A stretch of 64,000 nt of DNA from assembly GCA_012728855.1 (NCBI GenBank), contig JAAYEH010000281.1, positions 62,001-126,000 of the forward strand, in the 5' to 3' direction. The position numbers and the translations under genes were made by a program. Below are positions 35,793 to 45,512 of the stretch, one piece after another. The notes under the pieces are model-generated. The model had not been told where the DNA came from, ran no database searches, and saw only the letters and a program-made list of their open reading frames with translations. How positions within the stretch are numbered: position 1 is the first letter of the stretch; every line of letters begins with the position of its first letter. Origin of the DNA: Rhodopirellula sp. GTDB lineage: Bacteria > Planctomycetota > Planctomycetia > Pirellulales > Thermoguttaceae.

Positions 35793-37282
35793 GGTTCCTC
35801 CCAATCGCGGGAACGCTCGACCGCTTTCTGCCAGCGGCCGTACAGCGTCTCGCGCTGCTCCGAGCCGATCCGCGGCTTGAATTCGCTGTCCAGCGCCCAA
35901 TAGCGGGCGATCTCTCCGGTATTCTGCCAGAAGCCGACGGCCAAACCGGCCAAATACGCGGCTCCCAGCGCCGTGGTCTCACGGACCACCGGCCGACGCA
36001 CATTGACGCCGAGAATGTCCGCCTGAAACTGCATCAGTTGGTTGTTGACCGAGGCCCCGCCGTCCACCTTCAGCGCCGCCAGAGGTATGCCCGCGTCGCG
36101 CTGCATCGCCTCGGCCAAATCGCGGGTTTGGTAAGCCATCGCGTCAACCGCGGCACGAGCGATATGTCCCGCCGTCGTGCCGCGGGTGATGCCGAGGATC
36201 GTCCCGCGTGCATAGGAGTCCCAGTAGGGGGCGCCAAGACCGACAAAGGCCGGCACAAAAAAGACACCGCCGCTGTTGGGCACCGTGGCGGCCAGGCGCT
36301 CCACCTCCGTCGAACTACTGATGATCTTCAGCCCGTCGCGCAACCATTGCACCACGGCGCCAGCCACAAAGACGGAGCCTTCCAGGCAGTAGGTGATCTC
36401 GCCGCCGATCCCCCAGCCGATCGTCGTCAGTAGATTATTCTGCGACGCCACCGGCTGGTTGCCCGTATTCATCAATAGGAAACATCCGGTGCCGTAGGTA
36501 TTCTTGGCGCCGCCGGGTTCGAAGCAAGCCTGGCCGAACGTGGCCGCCTGCTGGTCGCCCGCACAACCGGCGATGGGGATCGCCCGGCCGAACCAGCACG
36601 GATCGGTCTCGCCATAGACCTCGCTCGACGGCCGCACCTGGGGCAACATGGCGCGGGGGATATCGAGAATGCCGAGCAACTCGTCGTCCCAATCGAGTGT
36701 GTGGATGTTGAAGATCAGCGTGCGGCTGGCGTTGCTGTAATCGGTGAGAAACAGCCGGCCCCCGGTCAGTCGCCAGATCAGCCATGTGTCGACCGTACCG
36801 AACAGGATCTCGCCTTTTTCGGCCCGCTGCCGCAGACCGTCGTGCGTATCGAGCAGGTGCTTGATCTTCGTGCCGGAGAAATAGGCGTCGATCACCAGGC
36901 CGGTCTTGTTGCGAAACGTCGGCTCCAGTCCATCAGCCTTCAACCGATCGCAGATACCGGCGCTGGCGCGGCTCTGCCAGACGATGGCGTTCGCTACCGG
37001 CCGCCCACTGGATCGTTCCCAAAGAAGGGTTGTTTCCCGCTGGTTGGTGATGCCGATAGCCGCAATGTTTTCGGGGGAAAGAGAAGACCTCGCGACGACC
37101 TCGCGGGCCACATGGATTTGCGAAGACCAGATCGCTTCCGGATCGTGCTCGACCAGCCCCGGGGCTGGAAGAATCTGCTCAAACTCTTCGTTCACCGCAG
37201 CCACCGGCTGTCCGTCGCGATGAAACAAAATCGCACGGCTGGAGGTGGTTCCCTGGTCGAGTGCAAGCACACAGTCAGGCAT
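35789..37282 (-). CDS. glpK: glycerol kinase
   Basis: 497 residues, normal length. Seen: [14 protein letters not shown] (phosphate-1), [17 protein letters not shown], the glycerol-contact [20 protein letters not shown] (phosphate-2), [15 protein letters not shown] and [20 protein letters not shown] (adenosine motif). It phosphorylates glycerol to glycerol-3-phosphate with ATP in the cytoplasm. It is first in the operon with glpD directly after it. AGGAAT lies before ATG 37282. A 188-bp family-B repeat occupies the upstream region. No glpF or glpR homologue is in the window. Confidence 0.97.
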   Translation of the reverse strand: MPDCVLALDQGTTSSRAILFHRDGQPVAAVNEEFEQILPAPGLVEHDPEAIWSSQIHVAREVVARSSLSPENIAAIGITNQRETTLLWERSSGRPVANAIVWQSRASAGICDRLKADGLEPTFRNKTGLVIDAYFSGTKIKHLLDTHDGLRQRAEKGEILFGTVDTWLIWRLTGGRLFLTDYSNASRTLIFNIHTLDWDDELLGILDIPRAMLPQVRPSSEVYGETDPCWFGRAIPIAGCAGDQQAATFGQACFEPGGAKNTYGTGCFLLMNTGNQPVASQNNLLTTIGWGIGGEITYCLEGSVFVAGAVVQWLRDGLKIISSSTEVERLAATVPNSGGVFFVPAFVGLGAPYWDSYARGTILGITRGTTAGHIARAAVDAMAYQTRDLAEAMQRDAGIPLAALKVDGGASVNNQLMQFQADILGVNVRRPVVRETTALGAAYLAGLAVGFWQNTGEIARYWALDSEFKPRIGSEQRETLYGRWQKAVERSRDWEEP

Positions 37283-37323
37283 GGCTACTATTCCTATAAG
37301 GCGACCGGCAGGAAATCGATTCG

Positions 37324-37340
37324 CAGCAGCCCGGCTGCTG
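37324..37340. repeat. short palindrome CAGCAGCC-C-GGCTGCTG
   Basis: A perfect odd-length palindrome about 40 bases upstream of glpK. Related GCAGCCCGGCTGC-like sequences occur near 24035-24062, 32820, 44153 and 44205, always between genes, so it is likely a very small dispersed repeat and not a glp operator. Confidence 0.45.
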
Positions 37341-37370
37341 AGTGGTACGTTGGTTTCTGCCGGTCACCTC

Positions 37371-37558
37371 AGGATCAGCGAATAAATAACTGTCGCGAAA
37401 ACGACGTGGGAAGGGGTCGGGAGTCTTTTTTTCGTGTCGGCCGGGCGACGCTTTCGTATATGGACGGACGCTTTTTCGGCCGACACGAAAAAAAGACTCC
37501 CGACCCCCTCGGCCCCGCCACCACCGGTAAGTACGACAGTTATTCATTCGCCGATCCT
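37371..37558. repeat. family-B nested inverted-repeat element (188 bp)
   Basis: Outer arms AGGATCAGCGAATAAATAACTGTCG (37371) and CGACAGTTATTCATTCGCCGATCCT (to 37558) pair with two mismatches; the inner perfect arms are 37413-37444 and 37477-37507. Size and order equal those of the 12518-12706 copy. It lies between divergent glpK and the MBL gene and so separates their promoters. Nothing else is seen in 37283-37683. Confidence 0.85.
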
Positions 37559-37683
37559 ACGCGGGCCGGAAGTGTGCCCCAGTCTAACGCTTCCGCGGCA
37601 TTCTGGCAAGCGGCGGCCCTTGTCGTGCGGTGCCGCAAGAAGGTAAACATGAGGAACCTGTTACTTTACACGCGAGTTTGTCG

Positions 37684-38715
37684 ATGTCGAATCTTCCTCC
37701 CGTCAAGCGATTCACCACGAGTTCCGGCCTGCGGATCTATCGGATCGCTTTCGAGTTCATGCCGAATCTCAGCGGACGGTTGTACCTGCTGCTGGGCGCC
37801 GGCCCGCCGACGCTGATCGACGCGGGCACCGGCAGCCCGACAGCCACCGCTCAGATCTGGGAGGGATTGTCGGCGGTCGGGTCGGAATTCGGCGAACCCT
37901 TTCGCCCGCAAGACATCCGGCGGATTCTCATCACCCATGCCCACGTGGACCACTACGGCGGTCTGGCCGAACTGGTCCGGCGGACCGGCGCCGAAGTCGG
38001 CGTCCACCCGCTCGATTCGCGGACGATTTGCGCGGGGCAGGAGCGGTTGGCCATTGCCCGGCAAGCCTTTGCTTCGTTTCTGATGCGTGCGGGTGTCTCG
38101 GGCGAGGACCGCGCCCAATTGCTGGACGGTTACGGCCGCACCAAACGGCATCTGGAGAGTGTCCCGGTGGACTTGCTCTTGGAAGACGGCCGTGCAATCG
38201 ACGGCATCCGCATCTTCCACACGCCGGGCCACAGCCCGGGGCATGTTTGCCTGCTGGTCGACGACGTGTTGCTGGCCGGCGATCACATCCTCTCCCGCAC
38301 GATCACCCAGCAATGGCCGGAGAGCATCGCGCCCTACACCGGGCTGGGCCACTACCTGGAAAGCCTCGGCAAAGTGGAGCGAATCCCCGGAATCGCCCTG
38401 GTGATGGGCGGACACGAGCCGCCGGTCCGCGACGTGTACAAGCGGATCGAGAACATCCGCGCCAGCCATTTTCGGCGAGTAGACCGTGTGCTCCGTGTGC
38501 TCCGCGAGTCGTCCCAGCCGATGACAATCGATGAAATCACCGGGCAACTCTACGACCGACAGTCGAGCTTCTATGCGTTTCTGGCGCTGACCGACGTGGC
38601 GTCGCGGGTGGAATACCTCGACGAACGAGGAAGGCTCGCCGTTGCCAATCCTGAGGAAAGCCAGGATGCGGAAACGGGGGCCGTTTCACCTGTACGGTAC
38701 TCGGTGGACCGGTGA
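37684..38715 (+). CDS. MBL-fold metallo-hydrolase, GloB-like
   Basis: 343 residues from ATG 37684 (the track starts at GTG 37630). Seen: TLIDAGTGS, the zinc motif THAHVDHYGG (H85-x-H87-x-D89-H90), HTPGHSPGHVCLLV (third-metal His), LLAGDHIL (bridging Asp) and GGHEPP. A C-terminal helical wing with MTIDEITGQLYDRQSSFYAFLALTDVASRVEYLDERGRL resembles the winged-helix tail of LACTB2-like hydrolases. The product may be a thioesterase, lactonase or nuclease; substrate is open. It stands alone. Confidence 0.88.
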   Translation: MSNLPPVKRFTTSSGLRIYRIAFEFMPNLSGRLYLLLGAGPPTLIDAGTGSPTATAQIWEGLSAVGSEFGEPFRPQDIRRILITHAHVDHYGGLAELVRRTGAEVGVHPLDSRTICAGQERLAIARQAFASFLMRAGVSGEDRAQLLDGYGRTKRHLESVPVDLLLEDGRAIDGIRIFHTPGHSPGHVCLLVDDVLLAGDHILSRTITQQWPESIAPYTGLGHYLESLGKVERIPGIALVMGGHEPPVRDVYKRIENIRASHFRRVDRVLRVLRESSQPMTIDEITGQLYDRQSSFYAFLALTDVASRVEYLDERGRLAVANPEESQDAETGAVSPVRYSVDR

Positions 38716-38719
38716 TTTT

Positions 38720-40012
38720 CTACAAGCTCCAGCCTTCGCGATACGTCTCGCGAAGGAACCGTTCGGCTTCCGGGCAGTTGGTGGCCTTCAGGTGTACGGG
38801 ATCCCACTCGATCTTCGTCTGGGTGCGGAAGGCGACGTTCCCCAAGAGCACCGTCTCGGTCAGTGCGCCCGAATAGTCGAAATTACAGGTCGTCGCCCCG
38901 CCGGTCTTGCACGCTTCGGTCCACTCCCGGTGGTGCCCGATCGAATCCGCAATGGTCGGCGCCGGCGCGGTGAAATCGGCAAACTGTGACTCGGGCAACA
39001 GTTTCCGCCGTGAGTAGTCGGCCAGCAACATGCCCCGATCGCCAACGAAGAGGATGCCGGAGCGCCAGTCGGCGGGCACGCCCTTCTCTTGCGCCGCCGG
39101 CGGGCAGCCTTGGTCCTGATACCAGGTCAGCTTCACCGGCGGCTGCTCGCCGCGGGCGGGAAACTGCCAGCGGACGACCAGCGGCTTGGGTGTGTTGTCG
39201 GGATGCACCGGCGGTCCTTCGGTCTCGACGGTGAGCGGGTATCGCAGATCTAAAGCCCAGAAGGGCAGATCGATGTAGTGGCAACCGAAGTTGCCGGCCT
39301 CGCCGGTCCCGAAGTCCCACCAGAACCGCCACTTGTACGGCACGTAATCCGGGCTGTAGGGCCGCTGTCGGGCAGGGCCGAGCCACAGATCCCATTGCAG
39401 GTGCTCCGGCACGGGCGGATTGCCGGGCGTCCGCTCGTCGGCGGTGCGGGCCCCGCCGATCCAGACCAGACACTCCCGCACCGGCCCAATGGCGCCGGAT
39501 CGCACCAGCTCGACACAACGGCGGTAGTTCGGTTCGGCATGGATTTGAGTGCCCATCTGCGTGACCGCCTTGTGTTTCGCCGCCGTCTCGGCCACCAGGC
39601 GGGCTTCGACGACATTGTGCGTCAGTGGCTTTTCACAATAAACGTGCTTGCCCATCTTGAGGGCTTTCATGGAAATCACGGCGTGGGTATGGTCGGGGGT
39701 GCTGACGAGCACGGCGTCGATCTGGCGATCCATCTCGTCGAGCATCTTGCGATAGTCGTGGAACTTCCTCGCATTGGGAAACTGCTGGTAGGCATTTCCT
39801 GCCCGTTGGTCGTCCACGTCGCAAATGGCCACGATGTTCTCGTGGGCAATGGCCGCAAGATTCTCCGCACCCCGTCCGCCCGGGCCGATCATGGCGATGT
39901 TCAGCCGTTGGCTGGGCGCCGCGGATAGCGTTCGGTTGCCAGTGATCCAGAGGCCGATTCCGGCAAAGGCGGTGTTTCGCAACATATCCCGACGATGAAG
40001 GCGACGAGTCAT
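38720..40012 (-). CDS. Tat-exported Gfo/Idh/MocA-family oxidoreductase
   Basis: 430 residues. Seen: a twin-arginine start MTRRLHRRDMLRNTAFAGIGLWITG, a Rossmann NAD(P) site NIAMIGPGGRGAENL (about 39-50), CEKPLTH (E127-K128-P129, the conserved Lys-Pro), and GNFGCHYIDLPFWAL (substrate His-Asp region). The family oxidises or reduces sugars, inositols and related polyols with NAD(P); the cofactor is carried through the Tat system pre-bound. GGGAG lies eight bases before ATG 40012. It converges on the MBL gene with a five-base gap. Confidence 0.92.
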   Translation of the reverse strand: MTRRLHRRDMLRNTAFAGIGLWITGNRTLSAAPSQRLNIAMIGPGGRGAENLAAIAHENIVAICDVDDQRAGNAYQQFPNARKFHDYRKMLDEMDRQIDAVLVSTPDHTHAVISMKALKMGKHVYCEKPLTHNVVEARLVAETAAKHKAVTQMGTQIHAEPNYRRCVELVRSGAIGPVRECLVWIGGARTADERTPGNPPVPEHLQWDLWLGPARQRPYSPDYVPYKWRFWWDFGTGEAGNFGCHYIDLPFWALDLRYPLTVETEGPPVHPDNTPKPLVVRWQFPARGEQPPVKLTWYQDQGCPPAAQEKGVPADWRSGILFVGDRGMLLADYSRRKLLPESQFADFTAPAPTIADSIGHHREWTEACKTGGATTCNFDYSGALTETVLLGNVAFRTQTKIEWDPVHLKATNCPEAERFLRETYREGWSL

Positions 40013-40297
40013 TTTCTTGTCTCCCAGTTGGCAGAATGAATTTCTTGGCTACACTCGCAACACCTGCGAGCTTACTCTGCGTGCGATGTCGCGGCAAGAC
40101 TCCCATTTCCGGACGACGCCTGCTAGCAGCGGCGAGACGCTCTGTGCAACGGCGACTTGGCACGTAGCCGAGACGGCGCGAATACCGTTGGGAGATGCCG
40201 CGTCACAACTCATCGGTGGCCGGCCCACCTGCGCGACCGCCGCGTCACGGCTCCATATCGGCATCGACGTCGCTTGGCATCGGCTCGGCGAGACGCC

Positions 40298-41023
40298 CTA
40301 CTGCGCCGTAGGCGATGCCGTCGGGGCAACCGTGAGTTGATTTTCCACTCGCCGAACGCCGGGCTCCAGCGCCAGCATCTGTTCGATAAGTTGCGCCTCG
40401 TGCAGGTCCGCCGCCGTGCCCACCAGCGTTGCCGTACCGTCTTGCACGTGAACCTGGACCGACGCAACCGTCGACAAGCTTTTTGACTGCTGAAGCCGGG
40501 CTATCAATCTGGCAGAAAGACCTTCCGGTACATGGTATGCGAATCCGAGGCTAAGCGTCGGCTGCACTTCCATCGCCTGACTTGCACGGCCGCGATTGGA
40601 AGTGCGCCCATTCTGACGGGTATTTCGGTTCGATTGGACCGAATAGGATTGGCGGCCGAGCGATCGATTCCGGGTTGCTCCTGCGGCTGAACGGTTGGCC
40701 GTTGATCCGGTGTCGCTATACCCCAGAAAGTTGCGAGTATCGCCGGAGTCGGCGCCCACGAAGTTCTCAGCCCCTCGTGAACTCCGCAGCAACTCCGTCC
40801 CCGTAGCGGCTTGAAGCGCACTGCTCTGGAGGCCGCTCATGCCGGAGGTTCCACTGGATCGCGATGACCCACCGCTGCCCGAAAAAGTGCCGCCGGAAGT
40901 CAGCCCCTGCGTGCTCGACGAGCTAAACCTGCTCGTACTGCCACTCGACTGCGTTCGGCTTTGGGCGGGACACGCCTGGGCAAACGCCAATACGACAACC
41001 AGGGCACTTAGAAAAACTCGCAT
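40298..41023 (-). CDS. secreted Ser/Gly-rich protein with C-terminal BON domain
   Basis: 241 residues with signal MRVFLSALVVVLAFAQACPAQ. Residues about 22-150 are low complexity, rich in Ser, Gly, Thr and Arg/Asn. The C-terminal 90 residues form one BON domain (LSARLIARLQQSKSLSTVASVQVHVQDGTATLVGTAADLHEAQLIEQMLALEPGVRRVENQLTV). BON domains bind membranes or peptidoglycan-associated partners. GAGGAA lies six bases before ATG. The long disordered region suggests an envelope tether. No neighbour points to a partner. Confidence 0.82.
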   Translation of the reverse strand: MRVFLSALVVVLAFAQACPAQSRTQSSGSTSRFSSSSTQGLTSGGTFSGSGGSSRSSGTSGMSGLQSSALQAATGTELLRSSRGAENFVGADSGDTRNFLGYSDTGSTANRSAAGATRNRSLGRQSYSVQSNRNTRQNGRTSNRGRASQAMEVQPTLSLGFAYHVPEGLSARLIARLQQSKSLSTVASVQVHVQDGTATLVGTAADLHEAQLIEQMLALEPGVRRVENQLTVAPTASPTAQ

Positions 41024-41327
41024 GGCAATTCCTCAAAACCCTTCCTAGAGGCCCTCGAGGCTGTCCGGAAACGGTGACAGGCTGGTAAAGGCTCTTCCTG
41101 TGATTATGCGCATATTCCACCCCCGGTTGTCAAGCGACGATCTGCCGACTGGCATTACTGATCTCGACGATCGCGAAAACCCGGACGAGATTAGCCCCAC
41201 ACGGTAATCTGGTGCTAACTTTGAGTGACGGCACGTCGTAAATACTGCTCTGGCGAGGGGGGGGCGGTTGTCGGTGTGCGGTCTTGAGGAGGGCTGCACG
41301 GTTGAGAGACAGCAGGGATCGAGATCG

Positions 41328-41714
41328 ATGAGTTCAGAATTACGAGTAATCGACGAAACCTTCGCGGAAACGGCTCCGCTGGCGGAGAACCCGGATTCTC
41401 CGCTCAACCGGCGCGGCAGTACACGACACGCCTTCCGTGTCATCCAACGAATCGCGCCCTACGATGGCACGAAGATGCCGGCCGCGGCCGACTTCTGTCC
41501 GGCGGCGTGCCGCAATATCTCCACACAAGGATTCTCGTTCTTGTGGCCTGAAGTGCCTTCATTCAAACATCTGATCTTGGCACTGGGGGAGCGACCGCAA
41601 GTCACCTACGTCGCCGCTGAGGTGGCACGAACTAGTCCAATGCCTCGGGATCGGAAATGGACGCTGGTCGGATGCCGTTTTCTAAGGCGGTTCGGCAACC
41701 ACTTGCCGAGCTGA
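41328..41714 (+). CDS. PilZ-like domain protein
   Basis: 128 residues from ATG 41328 (the track starts at 41268). Seen: RRGSTRHAFRVIQRIAPY, then CRNISTQGFSFLWPE and WTLVGCRFLRRF. Basic RR-x3-R followed about 40 residues later by (D/N)-x-S-x-x-G is the PilZ c-di-GMP-binding pattern, although the acid is Asn here. It is therefore a candidate c-di-GMP receptor or a degenerate PilZ. Its last 83 bases overlap the 3' end of the convergent DNA-methylase gene. The 304-base gap before it (41024-41327) shows no other feature. Confidence 0.65.
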   Translation: MSSELRVIDETFAETAPLAENPDSPLNRRGSTRHAFRVIQRIAPYDGTKMPAAADFCPAACRNISTQGFSFLWPEVPSFKHLILALGERPQVTYVAAEVARTSPMPRDRKWTLVGCRFLRRFGNHLPS

Positions 41715-44049
41715 ACGCCTTGCCCTCGAGGGAACCACGGGCGGGCAGCGCTCTTCCGCGCAAGGCGTCTGCGATCCGGTCGATCTCTGCCTGGATTTCT
41801 TCGAGCGGTCGCTCCTGGCGGCGAGCCTCGTGTGCTCTTTGGCTTGCCCGGGCGAGTCGCCCGTGGCAGGGATTGGTCGGATCGAATCGCTCAATGCCAA
41901 GGTAGTCGAGCATTCCGGGCGTGCCGAAGCCCTTCCCGCCGCGGACGGTGTGGGAGCGGGCAAGGAAATCGACTGGCGAACTGTTGAGCATGGCGCAGAG
42001 ATAGTGCGCCTCCGTGGCGTCGGGCACCGAGATCAGAACGCACGTTTCTTGGGGAACGACCGGGCGACAGCCGAGCAGCGGATGGTCGAACGGTTCGAGA
42101 ACCGACGCACGGATCCGGCGGTCCATCCGCCGCCAGACGACCTTGACCGGAGACAACGTGTACGGGCCGACGTTGTACATCGACCAGAATGGGCCGTGCT
42201 GCTGGTATCGACGATAGGCGGCACGGCTTGTCAGCAGAGGTTCAAACTGCTTCAGGTAAGTCAGAGTCCGCGGGTAGCAGCTTTCCATGATCGCCTGATC
42301 GATGCCGCGGCGTCTGGCAACGTCCTGAGTGAGCAGCAAACCCAGTCGCGGCCGCGCAGCGTAGCGCTGGATGTCGCCCCAGCGGAGCAATGGAAAGACG
42401 AGGTCCGCTTCAATCTCCTGCTCGACAACCCGAACCGGACGCTTCCCGGCGGCAGGAATGTTGCGAACGAGCACTCCATTCGCCGTCTTTTCGAGAACCT
42501 CGACCCAAAATACGCCGTTGGCTCCCGCGGTATTGGCGCCGAGGTGGGCCTGATACTGCGAGGGGCCGACAACGTGCTGAAACATGGCGGCCTCCTCGGG
42601 TACCACCAGCCAAGGTGAGCCGGGCGAATCGTCGTGGATCGGCTGAGCCCGGCAAGATTGCCGGACATAGGCCGCCGTGCTGCCGTCTGCCTGCTCCTGG
42701 TCGGCGTCCGTTTGCCGCGACCACTTGAAGTACGGCACCGGGTAATCCGTCGGCTGGCCTTTCTCGAGCACCACGGTGGCGGTCCAGTTCGCCGCGCCCG
42801 GGAAAGGCTGGGCATCGACCAGGTCGTCCACCCGCAGAACCCGTAGCGGCGGGCCCTGCTCACCCAGTTGGAAGCGACGAAATCCGTCGCCGGCGCCGCG
42901 GGTCTGGAACACTGTCTGTGTAATGACCATTCCCAGGCGTCCGCCATCGCGGAGATAGCGATCCGCTGCAACGTAGAGCATCAGCATCGCCAGGTCTTTC
43001 TTGCCGCCACCATGCCGGGCGTCGCAGGCCGAAAGGGAGAACAATCCGTACCGTTGCCAGAGCGGCTTAGTCACTTCGCGATAGGGCGCAGGGAGGCTGT
43101 CCCACGCGATCCAGGGCGGATTGCCTACCACGACGTCGAACCGTCGGGCAGGTTCTTCGCTCGCAGCGACGATGGAGTCTCGCAGCAGAACCGTGGGTTC
43201 GAAAGCCGTGCCGTTGCCGGCCAGATCGCCCAGTGCAATGAGACAGTTCGCCTTGGCCGAGAGCACCGCGACCGGATTCAAGTCGATTCCCACGACATTG
43301 GCCAGCGCCGAACGGGCCGTGGCCTCGCTCGTCCCTTCTCGACCGCGAATTCGGCGGATTGCGGCCAACAAAAACGTTCCCGATCCACACGCCGGATCCA
43401 GAAGACGGCAATTCGAGTCGCCATCGTACCCCACTTGATCGAGAACATGCTCGACAAGCCACTCGGGGGTGTAGTATTCGCCCAGGCCGTGGCGGACGGG
43501 CCGCGGAACCAAATCCTGATAAAGCGGCCCGAAGAAGTCGATGGTTTGACATTCGTGCGGCGAGGGACCGGGATAACGGGCGAACTGTTCGGCCATATGC
43601 CGTACCAGAGCCGCGATGTCCGGTTGCCGCGAGAACAACGGCCAATCGAACAGTTCATTTTCGCAGGATGCGGCGTTCTTCACGAGTTGGCGGACGAGCA
43701 GTCCGGCGACCAAGCCATAGTAGCTATGTACGGCAAAAAGCAGTTCCGCGGGACACGTCGCCGCAGGCTCAAGTGCATAGGCCGTCGCCATCCGATCCGT
43801 TGCCGGTGAACGGCGGTTTACGTCGCGCCCGCACGCGTGGTCGATGAGTTGCTTCCAGCACTTGAGGTGTTCCGATGCTTCGGACCTCGGTTTGGCCAAG
43901 GCGGCTAAGAGCGCCTGCACGGCCCGCCGGGCGGAGCCATGACGCAGCCCGAAATCGTGGCGGAGCCGATCGGGATGGAGCAGTGGAGCGTCGGCGTTCG
44001 ACAATTTGATTTCCCCGCCCCGATTGAAGAAAGCACAACGATCAGCCAC
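41632..44049 (-). CDS. N6-adenine DNA methyltransferase (Eco57I/type IIG-like), solitary
   Basis: About 805 residues. Seen: GLGEYYTPEWLVEHVLDQV, SAM motif I LLDPACGSGTFLLAAIRRIRG, GIDLNPVAVLSAKAN and catalytic motif IV FDVVVGNPPWIAWDSLP; a long C-terminal part with HYLCAMLNSSPVDFLARS and LGIERFDPTNPCHGRLA is the target-recognition-like region. The catalytic NPPW is intact. The N-terminus lacks an obvious PD-(D/E)XK nuclease. The track starts at TTG 44121, which would place a 27-bp palindrome inside the gene; GTG 44049 is preferred, though no ribosome site is clear. No restriction or specificity subunit is adjacent, so it may be regulatory, a defence relic or a type IIG enzyme. Confidence 0.82.
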   Translation of the reverse strand: MADRCAFFNRGGEIKLSNADAPLLHPDRLRHDFGLRHGSARRAVQALLAALAKPRSEASEHLKCWKQLIDHACGRDVNRRSPATDRMATAYALEPAATCPAELLFAVHSYYGLVAGLLVRQLVKNAASCENELFDWPLFSRQPDIAALVRHMAEQFARYPGPSPHECQTIDFFGPLYQDLVPRPVRHGLGEYYTPEWLVEHVLDQVGYDGDSNCRLLDPACGSGTFLLAAIRRIRGREGTSEATARSALANVVGIDLNPVAVLSAKANCLIALGDLAGNGTAFEPTVLLRDSIVAASEEPARRFDVVVGNPPWIAWDSLPAPYREVTKPLWQRYGLFSLSACDARHGGGKKDLAMLMLYVAADRYLRDGGRLGMVITQTVFQTRGAGDGFRRFQLGEQGPPLRVLRVDDLVDAQPFPGAANWTATVVLEKGQPTDYPVPYFKWSRQTDADQEQADGSTAAYVRQSCRAQPIHDDSPGSPWLVVPEEAAMFQHVVGPSQYQAHLGANTAGANGVFWVEVLEKTANGVLVRNIPAAGKRPVRVVEQEIEADLVFPLLRWGDIQRYAARPRLGLLLTQDVARRRGIDQAIMESCYPRTLTYLKQFEPLLTSRAAYRRYQQHGPFWSMYNVGPYTLSPVKVVWRRMDRRIRASVLEPFDHPLLGCRPVVPQETCVLISVPDATEAHYLCAMLNSSPVDFLARSHTVRGGKGFGTPGMLDYLGIERFDPTNPCHGRLARASQRAHEARRQERPLEEIQAEIDRIADALRGRALPARGSLEGKAFSSASGCRTALENGIRPASISDPEALD

Positions 44050-44062
44050 AATACCATAAACT

Positions 44063-44089
44063 GTGGGGCAGGTTGCCAACCTGCCCCAC
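44063..44089. repeat. 27-bp perfect palindrome upstream of the DNA methylase
   Basis: GTGGGGCAGGTTG-C-CAACCTGCCCCAC. It ends 14 bases before the preferred GTG start. It could be an operator or a REP-like unit; the window contains no other copy that I found. The rest of the gap 44090-44593 holds only short sequences like the GCAGCCCGG palindrome (44153, 44205) and no gene. Confidence 0.6.
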
Positions 44090-44593
44090 GGAGTATTCCG
44101 GATACCATGACAGAAAAACAACGACCCGCCAAGAGTTCAAAAAGCAGAGCAACCCGGCTGCTGGCAATCTGATTCTGGCAGCGTCAAGCCGTTGCCTGAT
44201 GGTAGCAACCGGGCTGCTTCATGTTCTGGCGGGTGGTTGAGAAAAAATGAGGGCCGCGCCCCAACATAACTTATCGGGACGCGGCCGCTACCGGGAGGGG
44301 ACAAAAAGGGCTACGATTCTGATGCTCGGTGCTGATTTACTGCTCCGGGTTGCTCCAATGCCTCCGCCGGCTTTTGCTCGCTCCGGCAGTTCGCATCGGC
44401 TTCCTGCAAAACGAATGAATTGTTCGGAGCACCGCAGCGGCGGTCAATGATGACTTGGCTGCTTCCAATCCCCGATCAATGGGTGAGTGCTTCATTGCGG
44501 GCACATCGAACGAGGAGTATGGTAGGTCAAGCGAACACGGGCTAATTCGCCCCACGATCGGGGTGAAGCGGACACTTAGTTTTGAAATCGATT

Positions 44594-45484
44594 ATGGAAT
44601 TAAACCATTTGGAAGAGGATTACTGCCGGAGCACCCATAAGACTGGGCCGGCCCGAACGCTGCCTGATACACGAATTGAGATCTTCCGCCAGGCAGGCCC
44701 ACGCCGGCCTCCGGAACACGTATTGCTCGATTTTGACGGCACGCTGAGTCTGATCCGCGAGGGCTGGACCGAGGTGATGGTGCCGATGATGGTCGAGGTT
44801 CTTCAGGAAGCCGGCAGCGACGAATCGCCCGCAGACCTCGACCGGTTGGCCCGCGACTTCGTGGCTGAATTGACCGGCAAGCAGACGATCTACCAAATGA
44901 TCCGATTGGCCGAGGAGGTCCGCCGGCGCGGGGGCGCGCCCGAGGAACCTGCCGCCTACAAGCAGCGTTATCACGATCGCCTCCTCCAACGGATCGCCGG
45001 CCGTCGAGACGCGCTCCGGTCGGGCGCCGCAGCACCGGCAGAGATGCTCGTGCCCAATTCGATCGAGCTTCTGGAAGAATTACGAGATCGTGGCGCCGCA
45101 CTCTACTTGGCCAGCGGCACGGATGAACACTATGTCATCGAAGAAGTCCAACTCCTCGGTTTGGAACGGTATTTCGGCCGGCACGTATACGGCGCGCTGG
45201 ACGACTATAAGTGCTTTTCGAAAGCCATGGTCATCCAGCGCATCCTCGCCGAAAATCGGGTAGACGGCGACGTCCTGCTCGGTTTTGGCGACGGATACGT
45301 GGAAATCCAGAATGTGAAGGCCGTCGGTGGGATGGCGATTGGAGTCGCCAGCGATGAGGCGGGCCGCAGCGGATTGCCCGACCATTGGAAACGCGATCGC
45401 TTGATCGGTGTCGGAGCCGACGTGATCGTGCCGGACTACCGAGATCATGGGCCGTTGCTTCGCTACTTGTGGAATGAGGTGTGA
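44594..45484 (+). CDS. HAD-superfamily hydrolase
   Basis: 296 residues from ATG 44594 (the track starts at TTG 44582). Seen: motif I VLLDFDGTLSLI (nucleophile and acid Asp), a helical cap of about 120 residues, motif II YLASGTD, motif III Lys in DYKCFSKAMV and motif IV LGFGDGYVEIQNVKAVGG, here with only one clear acid pair (GDGYVE). It is a phosphatase or phosphonatase-like enzyme of C1-cap type. It precedes a Uma2 gene and a PfkB sugar kinase in the same direction, so a sugar-phosphate substrate is plausible but inferred. Confidence 0.85.
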   Translation: MELNHLEEDYCRSTHKTGPARTLPDTRIEIFRQAGPRRPPEHVLLDFDGTLSLIREGWTEVMVPMMVEVLQEAGSDESPADLDRLARDFVAELTGKQTIYQMIRLAEEVRRRGGAPEEPAAYKQRYHDRLLQRIAGRRDALRSGAAAPAEMLVPNSIELLEELRDRGAALYLASGTDEHYVIEEVQLLGLERYFGRHVYGALDDYKCFSKAMVIQRILAENRVDGDVLLGFGDGYVEIQNVKAVGGMAIGVASDEAGRSGLPDHWKRDRLIGVGADVIVPDYRDHGPLLRYLWNEV

Positions 45485-45512
45485 ACCAAGGATCTGTCCA
45501 CTTTCTCCCAGC

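Noticed and set aside
34326-35903. 525-codon plus ORF opposite glpD
   Set aside because: Shadow of glpD; no motif, while glpD motifs are complete on the minus strand.
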